This document shows positions 37,785 through 49,500 of a stretch of DNA of 64,000 nucleotides, piece by piece. A program made the position numbers and the translations under genes. The stretch covers positions 1,357,327 through 1,421,326 of the forward strand of contig JAESIW010000200.1 in assembly GCA_016802295.1 (NCBI GenBank). The letters run 5' to 3'. The DNA comes from Brachionus rotundiformis (taxonomy: Eukaryota > Rotifera > Eurotatoria > Ploima > Brachionidae). Every line of letters begins with the position of its first letter. Within the stretch, counting starts at the first letter, position 1. Below the pieces are notes generated by a model. It worked only from the letters and a program-made list of their open reading frames with translations, had not been told where the DNA came from and made no database searches.

Positions 37785-39094
37785 ATGGAATCAGAAAAAA
37801 AATTACTATTAGAAAAGCACATTGATTTTATTGTAAATTATGGTAAAACTCATGACCAATATGTAAGAAAATCATTTTATTTTATTTAAAAAATTATTAT
37901 GAAAACTTTTAAAGGAATATGAAGTGTCCGATTATTTGAGAATGAGTGGGTTGTACTGGAGTGTAACTTTTCTCGATTTGGTCAACTCATTGGATAAGTT
38001 TAACAAAGATGACATTGTAGCTTTTCTCAAACGAAATCAGCATCCAAGTGGTATGCTCAAAAAAACAATTTTGATAATTTGATTAAATAAATTTTTAAAG
38101 GAGGCTTTTCACCTTGCGATGGACATGATCCTCATCTTCTGTACTCCCTAAGTGCAATTCAAGTAATCTATTAATTAGTTAATTCATAAGCAAAAAAGAT
38201 GATTCTTTTAGATAGCCATAATTTTTGATGTATTGAATGAGATTGATTGTGATAAACTTATTGATTACATATCAAATCTTCAGAAAGAAGATGGCAGCTT
38301 TGCTGGCGATTGTTGGGGTATTTGTGACTTAATGCTGCTTTAAAGAAAATAATATATATTATATTTAAGGTGAAATAGATACAAGATTTTCTTTTTGTGC
38401 AGTTGCTTCTTTATCATTATTAGTAAGTATTCCTGTACCATTTAATTTCTTTCTCATTAGCTTAAAGAATGCATTGGATCGAATCGACCAAGAAAAGGCT
38501 GTTTCATTTGTTCTCAAGTGCATGAATTATGATGGCGGATTTGGATGTTTACCTGGAACAGAGTCCCATGCCGGACAAGTAACCAAGAATAAATGAATAT
38601 AAGAAAAATAATGCTCCATTGTTTAGATCTATTGCTGTGTTGGTTTTCTGTCCATTTTAAATAGATTACATATGATAAATGTAGACTTGCTTGGATGGTG
38701 GTTGTCTGAGAGACAATTGCCGTCAGGTGGTTTAAACGGACGGCCTGAAAAGCTACAAGACGTTTGCTATAGTTGGTGGGTAATTGCCTCTTTAAAGATG
38801 ATAGGAAAACTTGAATGGATAAACACAGATAAGTTGAGGGAATACATTGTATCTTGTCAAGATGAAGAGAGTGGTGGTTTTTCAGACAGACCTGGAAATA
38901 TGGTATGACTTAAATGTAATAATTTTTATTTAATTTAAAAATAAATTAAGCCTGATCCTTTTCATACATTATTTGCTTTTACTGGTCTTTCACTAATCAA
39001 AGCCTATCCAGAAATGATCAAAGAAGTAAATCCAGTATTTTGTATGCCTCAGCATGTTATCGATCGAATTGGTTTAAAACCTCAATTGTTATAA
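37785..39094 (+). CDS. RABGGTB: Rab geranylgeranyltransferase (GGTase II) beta subunit
   Basis: Eight exons (37785-37862, 37915-38050, 38101-38162, 38212-38317, 38370-38422, 38468-38578, 38627-38902, 38951-39094) encode about 321 residues (human about 331). The alpha-alpha barrel repeats are clear: SPCDGHDPHLLYSLSAIQI, GSFAGDCWGEIDTRFSFCAV, GGFGCLPGTESHAGQIYCC and SGGLNGRPEKLQDVCYSWW. The zinc ligands Asp and Cys (DVC) and His (DPFHTLF) are present. With the alpha subunit and Rab escort protein it transfers geranylgeranyl groups to Rab C-terminal cysteines in the cytosol. Exon 6 uses the second of two AGs (after cttaaag); only that keeps the barrel in register. Intron 4 (38318-38369) matches a sequence upstream of the gene. 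Confidence 0.95.
38318..38369 (+). repeat. RABGGTB intron 4, similar to an upstream intergenic copy
   Basis: A 52-bp intron with GT and AG ends. Nearly all of it matches 37467-37511. It may be a copy moved by a short duplication or an introner-like event. Confidence 0.55.
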
Positions 39095-39137
39095 AATAAA
39101 TTATTTTATTTTTAAAGATTTTATTTAATAAATAAAT

Positions 39138-40519
39138 TTATTTTAATAATTTTAATTTATTTTCGGACTTTTTGATTCTAGTATCAAGGAGAACAAGACC
39201 ACTTTTGACCAAATCTTTGATGTATTCGATTCGTGAATCGAAATTTGCCAAATCTTTTTCCAGTGCATTTGCGTTTTCTTTAATATTTTCCTTTCTTTTT
39301 CTTATTCTTTCAGCTTCAGCTGTATTTTCTTCAATCAAAAGGCCGTCCTTTCTTAAAATTGCTTTTCCTTTTTCGATTAAAGCTTCTTTTGCCAATGGAT
39401 ACTCAGCCAATACTTGCCAAAGATCAGACTTAGTCAAACAGAATAAATCAGAGTAGCCAACCGATATGACATTGGCTGTTCTACGATTGCCAGATTTACT
39501 TCCGGTAATGTCTAAAATACTTATCTCTCCGAAACAACTTCCTTCGGTCAATGTAGCAAAAACTCTTTTGCAGTCATCTGAGACTACATTTAATTTACCA
39601 CTTTTTATAATAAACATTTCTCTGCCAATATCTCCCTTTTTGCAAATAAAATCAGATGGATTATAAATTCTGAGCTTTAGACGAGTGACCAATTGTTGAA
39701 GTAAACCAGACTCACAGTCTTGGAAAATATTAACTCTTTTCAAAGTTTCATAATGAATATTCATAGCTATTTCAGCCTGTAAATTCTCTGGTAAAAATAG
39801 CTCAAAAATAACTTTTTCATCTAACCCATTATTATTTGCCCACGAATGGTTGAACCATTTGATGGCTCGATTTTGAATTTTTTGATCAACTTTTGCCAAT
39901 TGCATGTAATTTTTAACACCATCTACTTTTTGCTGAAATTCAGTTCGTTTCATGTTAAGATCATCAATAATTTCCGTAATGCTTCCGACTATAAGCGCAA
40001 AAACCAACACTCCATTTAAGAAACTAGCTGTCAAGTAGACCATCTCCAATAAGCTCTTTGGCCGTTCGATGTTGCTAATAGTGGTCAATAAAAGAGTAGA
40101 CTTGTAAAAACAAGCAGCGTATTGGATCAAGAATGCATACCTATTGGGACTATAATCGATACCACGGTTAAATCGAATGTTGTTGACCTCAAACATTTGG
40201 AAATATTTATTTAGTAAGAAAAGGAAACAAGCATTCCAATGTATCATAATGATAATAAAAGTAAAAATGGATAAAATACGAAAGAGATAAGGATGGTTTG
40301 TAGAGGTTTCTGTTTGGGATCTGAATTCCACTACACGAACTATCTTGAGCAAACGATTGGCTCGGATTATTGGCCAAAAGTCATAACTTTTAAGAATGAA
40401 GTAAAAAAGATCGGTGGGCAAAATACTTAAGAGATCGATTAGATAAAATCTTTTATGATTCAAGGCATTGGTCATTAAAGTTTTTAAATTATTTTCAATC
40501 AGTCCATTTTTTAAAAATC
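39138..40519 (-). CDS. Second alternative 3' module (exon 3B) of the CNG channel locus: S3-S6, C-linker, CNBD
   Basis: A single exon of 1382 nt. It enters with phase 1 after the acceptor ctatag, starts GFLKNGLIENNLK and stops at TAA 39138-39140. It encodes S3 to S6, the pore (STLLLTTISNIERP), C-linker, cyclic-nucleotide-binding domain (FICKKGDIGREMFIIKSGKL, CFGEISILD, the RRTANV phosphate-cassette region) and a coiled tail. It has no S1-S2 exon of its own: only about 169 bp separate it from the stop of module A, too little for a promoter and two exons. Exon 2 of the neighbouring gene (ending at 42132 in phase 1) could splice to it in frame. So it is most likely an alternative last exon; a 5'-truncated duplicate is the other reading. 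The pore has Ser in place of the usual filter Gly and lacks the filter Glu. Confidence 0.75.
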
Positions 40520-40688
40520 CTATAGAATAAAAATAAAATTGTTAATTATTAATTATTAATTTTTAATAGACTCACTGATTGCCAAATTTAATTTCAAAAA
40601 ATACTTTAATAAAATTTAATTAAATCTGAAGTTAAACTAGCAATCAGATAGTTAAATTAAAATATTTGAAAATTTTATTAAGGCTATC

Positions 40689-42662
40689 TTATACACTTAT
40701 TCCAATTTTTTTCTCGTATATTTTCCTTAAAGTTTTCACTCTTTCCCTAATTGAGTCAAATATTTCATCAAATTCCATAGATATATTGTCTATTTTGCTA
40801 AATAACTCGCTATGTTTAGATTCTATTACTTCAAGTTTTTTTTTTATTTCGTTTTCATCAAAAAAAATTCCATCTCTTTCTTCGTCATTTTGAATGTTTT
40901 CATCTTCTATCAACAAATTATCTTTTCTTAATTTTTCTTTTCCTCGTTCAATGAGCATTAATCTATTGGCCGTATAGTCATTTAAAACGCTCCAAAGATC
41001 TGTCTTACTCAAACAAAGCAAATCGGAATAGCCAACAGATCTAACATTAGCTGTTCTCCTATTTCCAATTTTATTTCTTGGTATGTTCAATATGCTTATT
41101 TCGCCAAAAAAAGCTCCTGGTTTCAAGGTTACAAAAACTTTGCTCCCATCTTCACTGACAACTTCTAAAAATCCCCTCTTGATTATAAACATTTCTTTGC
41201 CAATATCCCCTTTTCTACAAACATAATCACCTGGACTGTAAACCTGAATCCTTAGTTTTGTGACTAGCTCCCTCAGAAGACCTTCCTCACATTCTGCAAA
41301 TATGTTTATTCCCTTTAGAGTCTCCAAATGGTTGTGTATAGCGATTTCGAGACCAAGTTTCTCTGGCAAATTTTCTAATATTTCGTACTCATCCAAATTT
41401 TGGTCATTTTTTAACAAATAATCAAACCATTTAATCACACGAGTTTCCAAGTTATTGGTTACTTTTCTTAATTTCATAATACTTTTGATAGCGTCCACTC
41501 GTCTCTTAAATCTATCCTTTTCAATATTCATATTTGATATTACTGAGCCAATATTACCAACAAGAGTGGCAACCAAAACAATTGCTGTGAAAAAATTCAC
41601 CACCATTACCAAACTTTCCACAGTATTTGTCGGATTTTCTACTTCACCTATAGTTGTCAACATAAGAGTAGACCACAAAAAACATGTAATATATTGGTGA
41701 GTAAGAATGTATGGATGGTCTATTGAATTGTTAAAGACCCATTTGTCTTGACCAAGACCGATTTTTTTGCTAATTATGAAATAAAAACAACCATTCCAAT
41801 GAATCAGTACAACCAAAATAAAAACCAAATAGAGTATTCTGAACAAAAATGGAAAGCTAATTCTGGTCTCAATTTTTAGTCTGCACTCAAACAAGCGATT
41901 TAATTTTATTAGACGATTGAGTCTGTGTTCAGGACGGAAAGTGGTAAATGCAAAGCTAATAATCTCAATTGGTAAGACACTAAGTATATCTTGCCTAAAT
42001 TGGAAGGATTTTAAATAGGTTAATGCTAGTTTTTTGAGGTCTCTGAGTAAAATTCCTTGGTCAAGAAAGCCTTAAAATAAATCAAATATTCTAAGAGTCC
42101 AGTAATTGAATAAAAATTAGAGGCACTTTACCTGTTCTTAGTCGTACAAAAATATCTAAAATATAGATTAAATCGCAGGTATAATCCAGAAAAAACCATA
42201 AAATCGGGTTGTATTCCTGTAGGAGTTCAAATGATGATCTGCCAATAATGAAAATAAGATTGTATAAAACAGCAAAAGAAATAATTATCAACCAGTTGTA
42301 GTATAAATCTTCACTTGGATCAAAGACATAATTTTTTAGCCTTTAAATTAATTTAAATTAAAATTACAATAAAACATCTCTTTTAAAAATAAAAATTAAA
42401 CAAGTATCGTTAATAGATTATCTTAATAGTACTTTAATCAAAATTAAGGTCAAATATCTGATAAGCCAAAAATCCAAAAAAAAATTTAAATTATAAACTT
42501 AATTTAAAAGAAATTTAAATCTGGATAAAAAATCAACTATATTTAATTTATTTTGTCTTAATGAAAATATCATAAAAATTGTTTGTTTTAGTAAAAAAAT
42601 GAAACTTACTTAGAAAAACTGCTGTTTTTCTTGGGTGTATTTTGAGATTTTTCGTTTTCCAT
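40689..42662 (-). CDS. Cyclic nucleotide-gated (CNG) channel subunit, CNGA-like (module A isoform)
   Basis: Three exons (42662-42610, 42340-42132, 42070-40689) encode about 547 residues. Exon 2 encodes S1-S2 (YNWLIIISFAVLYN to DLIYILDIFVRLRTG). Exon 3A (1382 nt) encodes S3-S6, the pore with STLMLTTIGEVENP (filter Gly and Glu present), C-linker and CNBD (GDYVCRKGDIGKEMFIIKRG, FFGEISILNIP, NRRTANVRSVGYSDLLCLSK), then a coiled-coil tail. This matches CNGA-type subunits, which conduct Na, K and Ca when cGMP or cAMP binds, usually in sensory cells. The N-terminus is very short (about 35 residues before S1). The acceptor of exon 3A has the same phase as that of exon 3B downstream, and both exons have the same length. 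Confidence 0.93.
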
Positions 42663-43213
42663 CGAAATGCCAAGAAAAATCAGAAAAATATTTTTAAATC
42701 AATAATTTAAAAGAAAATATAATTACGCTTGATAAGAATCATGCGAAACCATAATGAATAATTACATTCTTTCATACTAGAGATATGTAATTTTATTAAT
42801 ATTACCTAGTTGATCAAATCAAAATAATAGCCTTATCAAAAAATTTATCAGAGAAAAAATCGAGGTTATTGATTTTTCCAAAATATTGTCACTTAGCAAC
42901 TGATTTTGTAATTGTATGATATTTTCTAAATTAAAAAATTGAGGGTGATACGAATTTTATTTGATTCAAAATTTAAATGAAAGAAATTAAAATAATCTTT
43001 AGAAGGAAGAGAAAAAAAATTAAGAAAAAATTAATGTCATTAATCACTAGATCAAGAATGAAAATTATATAATTTTGAGAAAATAAATACAATTTCAAAA
43101 GAAAGAAAGAAATTTAGAAGTATAAAATAAAGGAAGGATATATTCTACATAAAAATAAAATCAAATCATATCAAATTGTCTAAAAAAATAAGTAATATTT
43201 AAAAATTATTGAT
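42663..43213. other. Intergenic, no gene seen
   Basis: About 550 bp between the CNG start (42662, leftward) and the stop of the minus-strand Ran gene. It holds the CNG promoter and the Ran 3'-UTR. Purine-rich runs (gaaagaaagaaa near 43102) occur but no feature was recognised. Confidence 0.4.
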
Positions 43214-43905
43214 TTACAAGTCGTCATCTTCCTCAGGCAAAGGAGCATTCTTGGCAGCTTCAATTTCTTGTTCATATTTTTTGACTAATTCAGGATCCAT
43301 TTGAACCTCTGGGGGATCGAGAGCTGGCATGGCAACGAATTCCAAATTCGGGTCACCGGCCAATTTACGCGCCAACCACAAAAATGGTTTTTCAAAGTTG
43401 TAATTACTCTTGGCCGAGATGTCGTAGTACTGCAGGTTTTTCTTTCTGTGAAAAGTGATTGCTTTGGCTTTGACTTTTCTGTCCTTGATATCGACCTTGT
43501 TTCCGCAGAGAACAATTGGGATGTTTTCGCACACTCTGACCAAGTCCTTGTGCCAGGTGGGTACATTTTTATAGGTAATACGAGAAGTGACGTCAAACAT
43601 AATGATGGCACATTGGCCCTGAATGTAGTAACCATCTCTGAGACCACCAAACTTCTCTTGACCAGCTGTGTCCCAAACGTTGAATGTGATCGGGCCTCTG
43701 TTGGTTGTGAACGAAAGAGGATGCACTTCTACACCAAGTGTAGCTACATACTTCTTTTCAAACTCGCCAGTCAAGTGTCTCTTGACAAATGTGGTCTTAC
43801 CAACACCACCATCACCAACTAACACAAGCTTTTAATTAAACATTTAACTTATTTCCAAAATTCAATGCTTCAGTAGCTTACTTTAAATGCAACTGCTTCG
43901 CTCAT
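43214..43905 (-). CDS. RAN: Ran GTPase, copy 1
   Basis: Two exons (43905-43882, MSEAVAFK; 43828-43214) encode about 212 residues. All G motifs are present: GDGGVGKTTF, switch I with the effector Thr in KKYVATLGVEVH, DTAGQEKFGGLRDGYYIQ, NKVD and SAKS. The C-terminus is EEDDDL, close to the canonical DEDDDL. Ran drives nuclear import and export, and spindle assembly, through RCC1 and RanGAP. The intron (43881-43829) is 53 bp. Exon 2 is almost identical to exon 2 of the divergent copy at 44756-45370, while exon 1, the intron and the flanks differ. Confidence 0.96.
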
Positions 43906-44673
43906 TTTCTCTATCTTTATTTAATAAAATTTCTTTTCTAAAACAGCAATAATTATTAATTTTATTGGTAAAAAATAATAGAAATTTATTAATAAAATGA
44001 AGTAAAGCTTAAGTTGTTTTTTTTATAAAACAAATGAAAAGTTTTATTAATTGGTTCAAATGAAGCTTTATGTTTGAAATTTAGAGACTCAAGTAAATTA
44101 TACGAAACACATGCAGCTTTCTAAAACATACTAGTATTTAGCTCTTCTTAATTGAATTCAAATGCTTTTAGATTTCAATGACTAAGTTAAATGAATTATA
44201 ATTTTAGAATTGAAAAAAAATTGCGAACTAAATTTTGCATTTTTGAACAAATTGGATCCCTTTCGATGCGCCAATATGAAAAATGTTACCAAAATAAAAG
44301 AGAATAGAAGAATGCTATTTTTAAATATTTTCAATATTAAATGATTTAAAAAGTAAATGGGAACTGTTCGTGCAAGTACTCAAAATTGGCAAATCAAAGC
44401 TGAATGCAATTTTTTCTTTTAATTTCTTTTAGCTTCTAAATAAATGCGTGTATGGGGCATGTTTTTTGCAAAATATTTTTTTAAAATAAAAAAAGCACAT
44501 TTAACTAAAAGCTATAATTATGAAATATTTGGTAATAAAAATTATTTGGAAATAGGCTTTTTATGAGAAGATATGCCAGATTTTAAAAATCTTTAACTAT
44601 AATTTTATTAAAACATTAGAATATAAATACAATTAAAGAATATTTTTTTAGATAGGAGTAAACATATTGAGAA
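43906..44673. promoter_or_regulatory. Shared upstream region of the two divergent Ran genes
   Basis: The 768 bp between the two start codons, transcribed outward in both directions, must contain both promoters (inferred from layout). No TATA or other core element stands out in AT-rich sequence, and the two sides are not mirror copies of each other. Confidence 0.5.
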
Positions 44674-45370
44674 ATGGCTGCAGAACCAGTTACATTCAAA
44701 GTAAATATTAAATAACAAAAATTAATAATTTCTTATATATGAATTTAATTAAAAGCTTGTGTTAGTTGGTGATGGCGGTGTTGGTAAGACCACATTTGTC
44801 AAGAGACACTTGACTGGCGAGTTTGAAAAGAAGTATGTAGCTACACTTGGTGTAGAAGTGCATCCTCTTTCGTTCACAACCAACAGAGGCCCGATCACAT
44901 TCAACGTTTGGGACACAGCTGGTCAAGAGAAGTTTGGTGGTCTCAGAGATGGCTACTACATTCAGGGCCAATGTGCCATCATTATGTTTGACGTCACTTC
45001 TCGTATTACCTATAAAAATGTACCCACCTGGCACAAGGACTTGGTCAGAGTGTGCGAAAACATCCCAATTGTTCTCTGCGGAAACAAGGTCGATATCAAG
45101 GACAGAAAAGTCAAAGCCAAAGCAATCACTTTTCACAGAAAGAAAAACCTGCAGTACTACGACATCTCGGCCAAGAGTAATTACAACTTTGAAAAACCAT
45201 TTTTGTGGTTGGCGCGTAAATTGGCCGGTGACCCGAATTTGGAATTCGTTGCCATGCCAGCTCTCGATCCCCCAGAGGTTCAAATGGATCCTGAATTAGT
45301 CAAAAAATATGAACAAGAAATTGAAGCTGCCAAGAATGCTCCTTTGCCTGAGGAAGATGAAGACTTATAA
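44674..45370 (+). CDS. RAN: Ran GTPase, copy 2 (divergent twin)
   Basis: Two exons (44674-44700, MAAEPVTFK; 44756-45370) encode about 213 residues. The G-domain is identical to copy 1. The only protein differences seen are the first exon and the tail EEDEDL in place of EEDDDL. The effector, P-loop, DTAGQEKFGG and NKVD motifs are intact. It should act in nucleocytoplasmic transport like copy 1. Exon 2 differs from copy 1 at only a few bases, mostly third positions, which suggests recent duplication or ongoing gene conversion of that exon. Confidence 0.96.
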
Positions 45371-46585
45371 ATTACTATTTTCTCAAAAATAAAAAAAATT
45401 TATTTTTTGTTTGTCCATCTTCGTTTTAATTAAAATATTTTTTAAAAATAAATTCGAATGAGAAATCAAGATTTATATTTTTTAATTTAAAATATTTTAA
45501 TTTTGAAAAAGTTGAATATTTATTAGTAATTTCAAAACTGAATTTTTTTAAAAATTTTTATCATGTCCTTAATTTAAATCAAAAAAGTTAAAATAAAATT
45601 GAAGAATTATTTGAACGCGATCTAAATTCTAAGAGATTTTTTAAAAACATCAGTGATAATTTGGGATAAGGATCAGTGGTAAATAATTGTTCAAGTGTTA
45701 AATTTTAACACTTTCGTCTTATAACAAGAACTGTAAAAAATGGAAAATATCTAAATTTTACTTAAATTTGCCCTAAAAAGAAGTAAGATTATCATTTTTT
45801 TCGCTAAATTATTCTAACTCCAAAAATGTCCAAGAAATCTTACACTTAGATGTTTTTAATTAAATTTTGATACAAATTGCATATTTTATCTTTCTTTCTT
45901 TAAAATATATTTTAAATATTTGTAGCAACTTTAAATTTTAATAAATAAAAATATAAAATCTACATGATTCATAATAGATTGATTTATAATAAAATCTGTT
46001 CAAAAGATATAAGGATTTAAAATTTTTTAAAAGGAGTAAAAATGACTCGTTTTGCGCTTCTAGTGTTAAATTATTCGATCCTTTAGTCCATTCACTTTGG
46101 AAAGAATTACCTGGAAAATTGACGTAATATTTACCCACGTTAATTCAATCACCGCTGTATAAAAATTCTTAAAATAATTTCTCTTATACTTTATACATTT
46201 TTTCATTCACTTTTTATTTTTTAAAATTTTTACTTAAAATTTGAAAAAAAACTAGATAATATGAATAAAAAATATTTATTTAAAATGAATTTTAACCTTA
46301 ATGAATATTGAACTAATTTTTATATAAACATTTAATTTCGCAGAGGAATGATTAAAACAAAATCTTTTAATTTAATTCTCAGATCATTTATCTTTTAAAG
46401 AAACTACAGCGTTAAAATTAGATAAAATGAGTTTTTTTCTTAAAATATACAAATATTACACTTCATGTTATTTCTCTTTTAACAATCAAAACAAACAATA
46501 CCTAGTTAATAAAATGTATGTTTTTAAAAATAATTTTAAATAAAATTTAAAAATGATTAAAATTAAAAAAAATTAAGATAAAAAT
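45371..46585. other. Intergenic between convergent Ran and CLC
   Basis: About 1.2 kb, AT-rich. A 66-codon minus frame (45938-46138) has no family resemblance and no splice context, so it is not called. AATAAA-type motifs appear just after the Ran stop (aaaaataaaaaaaat near 45388). Confidence 0.5.
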
Positions 46586-49500
46586 TTAGGTGAACACAGA
46601 TTCATGATTGCTCATAGTGTACGTATGTCTCAATACGTCTTTCTTAGTTATTATTCCCAGCAATCGCCTAAAAATCAAATTCGTTAGTTTAATTAAATTT
46701 CTATAAAATCTAAATTACCCATTATGAGTCACTAAAGTTATGCGTAAACCAAGTTTTCTGAACATATCAATCACTGTTTCCATTGGTGTTTGGTCTGTTA
46801 TTGTAACAGGAGCCTTTTTTTTAATTAAGTTACTTGAAATTCTAAAAACAAAGTTCCTAAGAAGAAATTACCAAATCAAGCAATTTATAAAATCTCAAAG
46901 CTGCTGAGTTTGATGATGTTGGATTCTGTGGTACGGTTTGATTGAAATAAACCATACTCTTTCCACTCACTCGATGATTTCTACGCTGCTGAGCTTTAAA
47001 GATAAAAACATTAATTTCTATTCTGAAAATTAGAAAAATCTTTAATTTACCAATTGCCATCTGTAAATCCCGTCTTAAAACATAACCAACAAGATGCTGA
47101 GAATCACGAGATACAACCACCGGGTAACCAGTAAAGGTGGTTTCTTTGAGCAGTTGTTCAATCTCTGCTAAGCTCATGCCCTCTTGAGTCAACACGCTCA
47201 AAGGTTGATCGCCTGGTCTTGGTGTCATTACATCCGATGCCAAAGTGGTGTAATTGAATTCTTCCTTATTGTCCAAAAACGGGTACCCATTCAATTCGAT
47301 CTGGGCGTCATAAATTCCGCCTCGACCAAATGCATCACCGACCCATTTTGCAGTCACTGCAGCAGCCATTAATGGAACAATGTATGTCAAACCTCCAGTA
47401 AGCTCAAACATTATAACAACCAATGATACTTAATAATATGTTATTTATTTTTACATACAAAAAAAAACTAATTACCTGTCATTTTAGTTGCGCCGCCGAG
47501 AAAAGCGCAAGCTCCAACTATAGCATAAAGGCCAGGTGTCACACAGCTTTCATCGGCTTTGCTGCATTCATTTTGAAATAGAATAAACTGTGGATAGTGA
47601 CTTGAAGAATTTTTAAAATTTTCTTAATTAATAGATATAAAATTAAATTACTATGCAAGTTGTTCTACTGCAATCCCAGTCATTCTTCCAGCAATGGCAC
47701 CTATGCTCATGCTAGGTATCAAAAGACCACTTGGAACTTTGGTTCCAATTGTGAACATCATTAAAGATATTTGAACAATTAAAGCCATAAACAAGCGCCA
47801 AAGTGCTTTGTAAACTCCAGGTCCGGCATTTGCTGGTAAAATTTTAGCATTGGCGCTGGTAAAGTTTCTTCTATAATTGCATAAATAGGATTCGTCTTCA
47901 GCCTTACACTGACCAACCAGTATTTTGATCAAATCAGTCATAGATATGCGCGTGTAAGGGTTTGGAAAAGTAATTAAAGCAGTTATCAAAGCCACAGCCA
48001 CAACTTCAGTAATTGGGTATCTTCCTAGAGCACTTGTTTTACGGTATTTGCTCCAAAAAATGTTAAACTTAATAAAACAAGCTCCCCAAATTCCCTAAAA
48101 AACAATTTTTACTTAGATAATAGGCTAAATTTTTTATTTTTGAAATGCTTACACCTAGAATGCCCAAGAGAATAAATGGTATGAGCTCAAAAGAGGACCA
48201 TGGCGCTTTGTAGTCTATTGAAAATTGAACATCATGACCATTTCCGTATGGATTTATCATTCGGACTACGAAAGCACCCACCATAGCACAAAAAAATGAG
48301 CGCCACATTGTTTTCAAGGGAAAATAGTAGCTGACTTCCTCCAAACTAAATAGAACTCCTCCGATTGGTGCTCCAAAAGCAACGGCAACTCCAGCGGCTG
48401 ATGCAGCTGAAAGAATTTCTCGTTTTTTGGCCTCATTTTTTCCATATTTTGGAAATAAATAAGAAAATATATTTCCGCAGCAGCATGCTACATGAACAAA
48501 AGGACCCTCTTTTCCAAGAATCAATGCTGAACTTGTTGAAAGCATCATACCAATTGTTTTTATCAATAATGTCCATTTTCCTAAATAGCCTCGAATTATA
48601 AAACCGCTTAAAATTGTTTTTATCTAAATAAAAAAATATTTTATTTTTCATAAATAGATTCAAAAAGAATATGGCAAGATTTTTATATCATGAAATTTTT
48701 TTTACATTAATTAAAAATTTTTTAAAAATAAAAATTTATCTTGATTTACATTAATATTTATATTTATCAGCATTCAATTTTAATTGCTTAATTTAATAAC
48801 AGTTTAATAATCTAATAGGTTTTTAATTTTCCTTTTTGAGTTTTAATAAAATTTTTGATTAAAGAAAAAAATGAATTCATGAATTAAACTTGTCATTTAA
48901 TATAATAACTTTAAATATTAAATTTGAATTGATTTATAATTTGGAAAAGAAATTACCTCTGGTAAGCCGGAACCAGATGCGTAAGGAGCAAAAACTCTCA
49001 CCAACAAAACGGCAAATACTGAGAACAAAACTGCCCAAAATGTATAAAAAAAATAGCTTATTAAATACTCTCCAAAACCGTCATTCCAATCGTTAAAAAC
49101 TTCCGGCCATGAGAACCACTTTAGAAAAATAATTTTTTATTTTAATAATGAGATATATATCATCAGCTACCTCAGGACATTTTGGGTTATTGTATTCATC
49201 AAAAGTTAAATTTTTTGAAGCCCAACAACATTGGGGCTTGTTTAGCCAAAATGCATTGACACAAATCCCATCTTTGATATTAGTTAACCAATTGGTTCCA
49301 ATATCTACCACTGCTGCAACAAGACCAGATGAAAAACCGACTAAAAGAACACATATCCAGCCTGACCAGGAATCATGAAGGGTCACAATTGTTTGCCAAA
49401 TACTTTCTTTTTTTCTTTTCTGGATTATTCTGTGACGGAATCTGTCCCTATTTAAATCTTTGAGCCAATCTATTGTGTGAAAATCGTCGTAATGAGTGCG

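Noticed and set aside
43301..43822. 173-codon plus-strand frame over Ran copy 1 (and its twin over copy 2)
   Set aside because: Antisense shadow of the conserved Ran exon; appears in both copies only because the exons are near-identical.
45938..46138. 66-codon minus-strand frame
   Set aside because: No recognisable family, no neighbouring exons, AT-rich background expectation.
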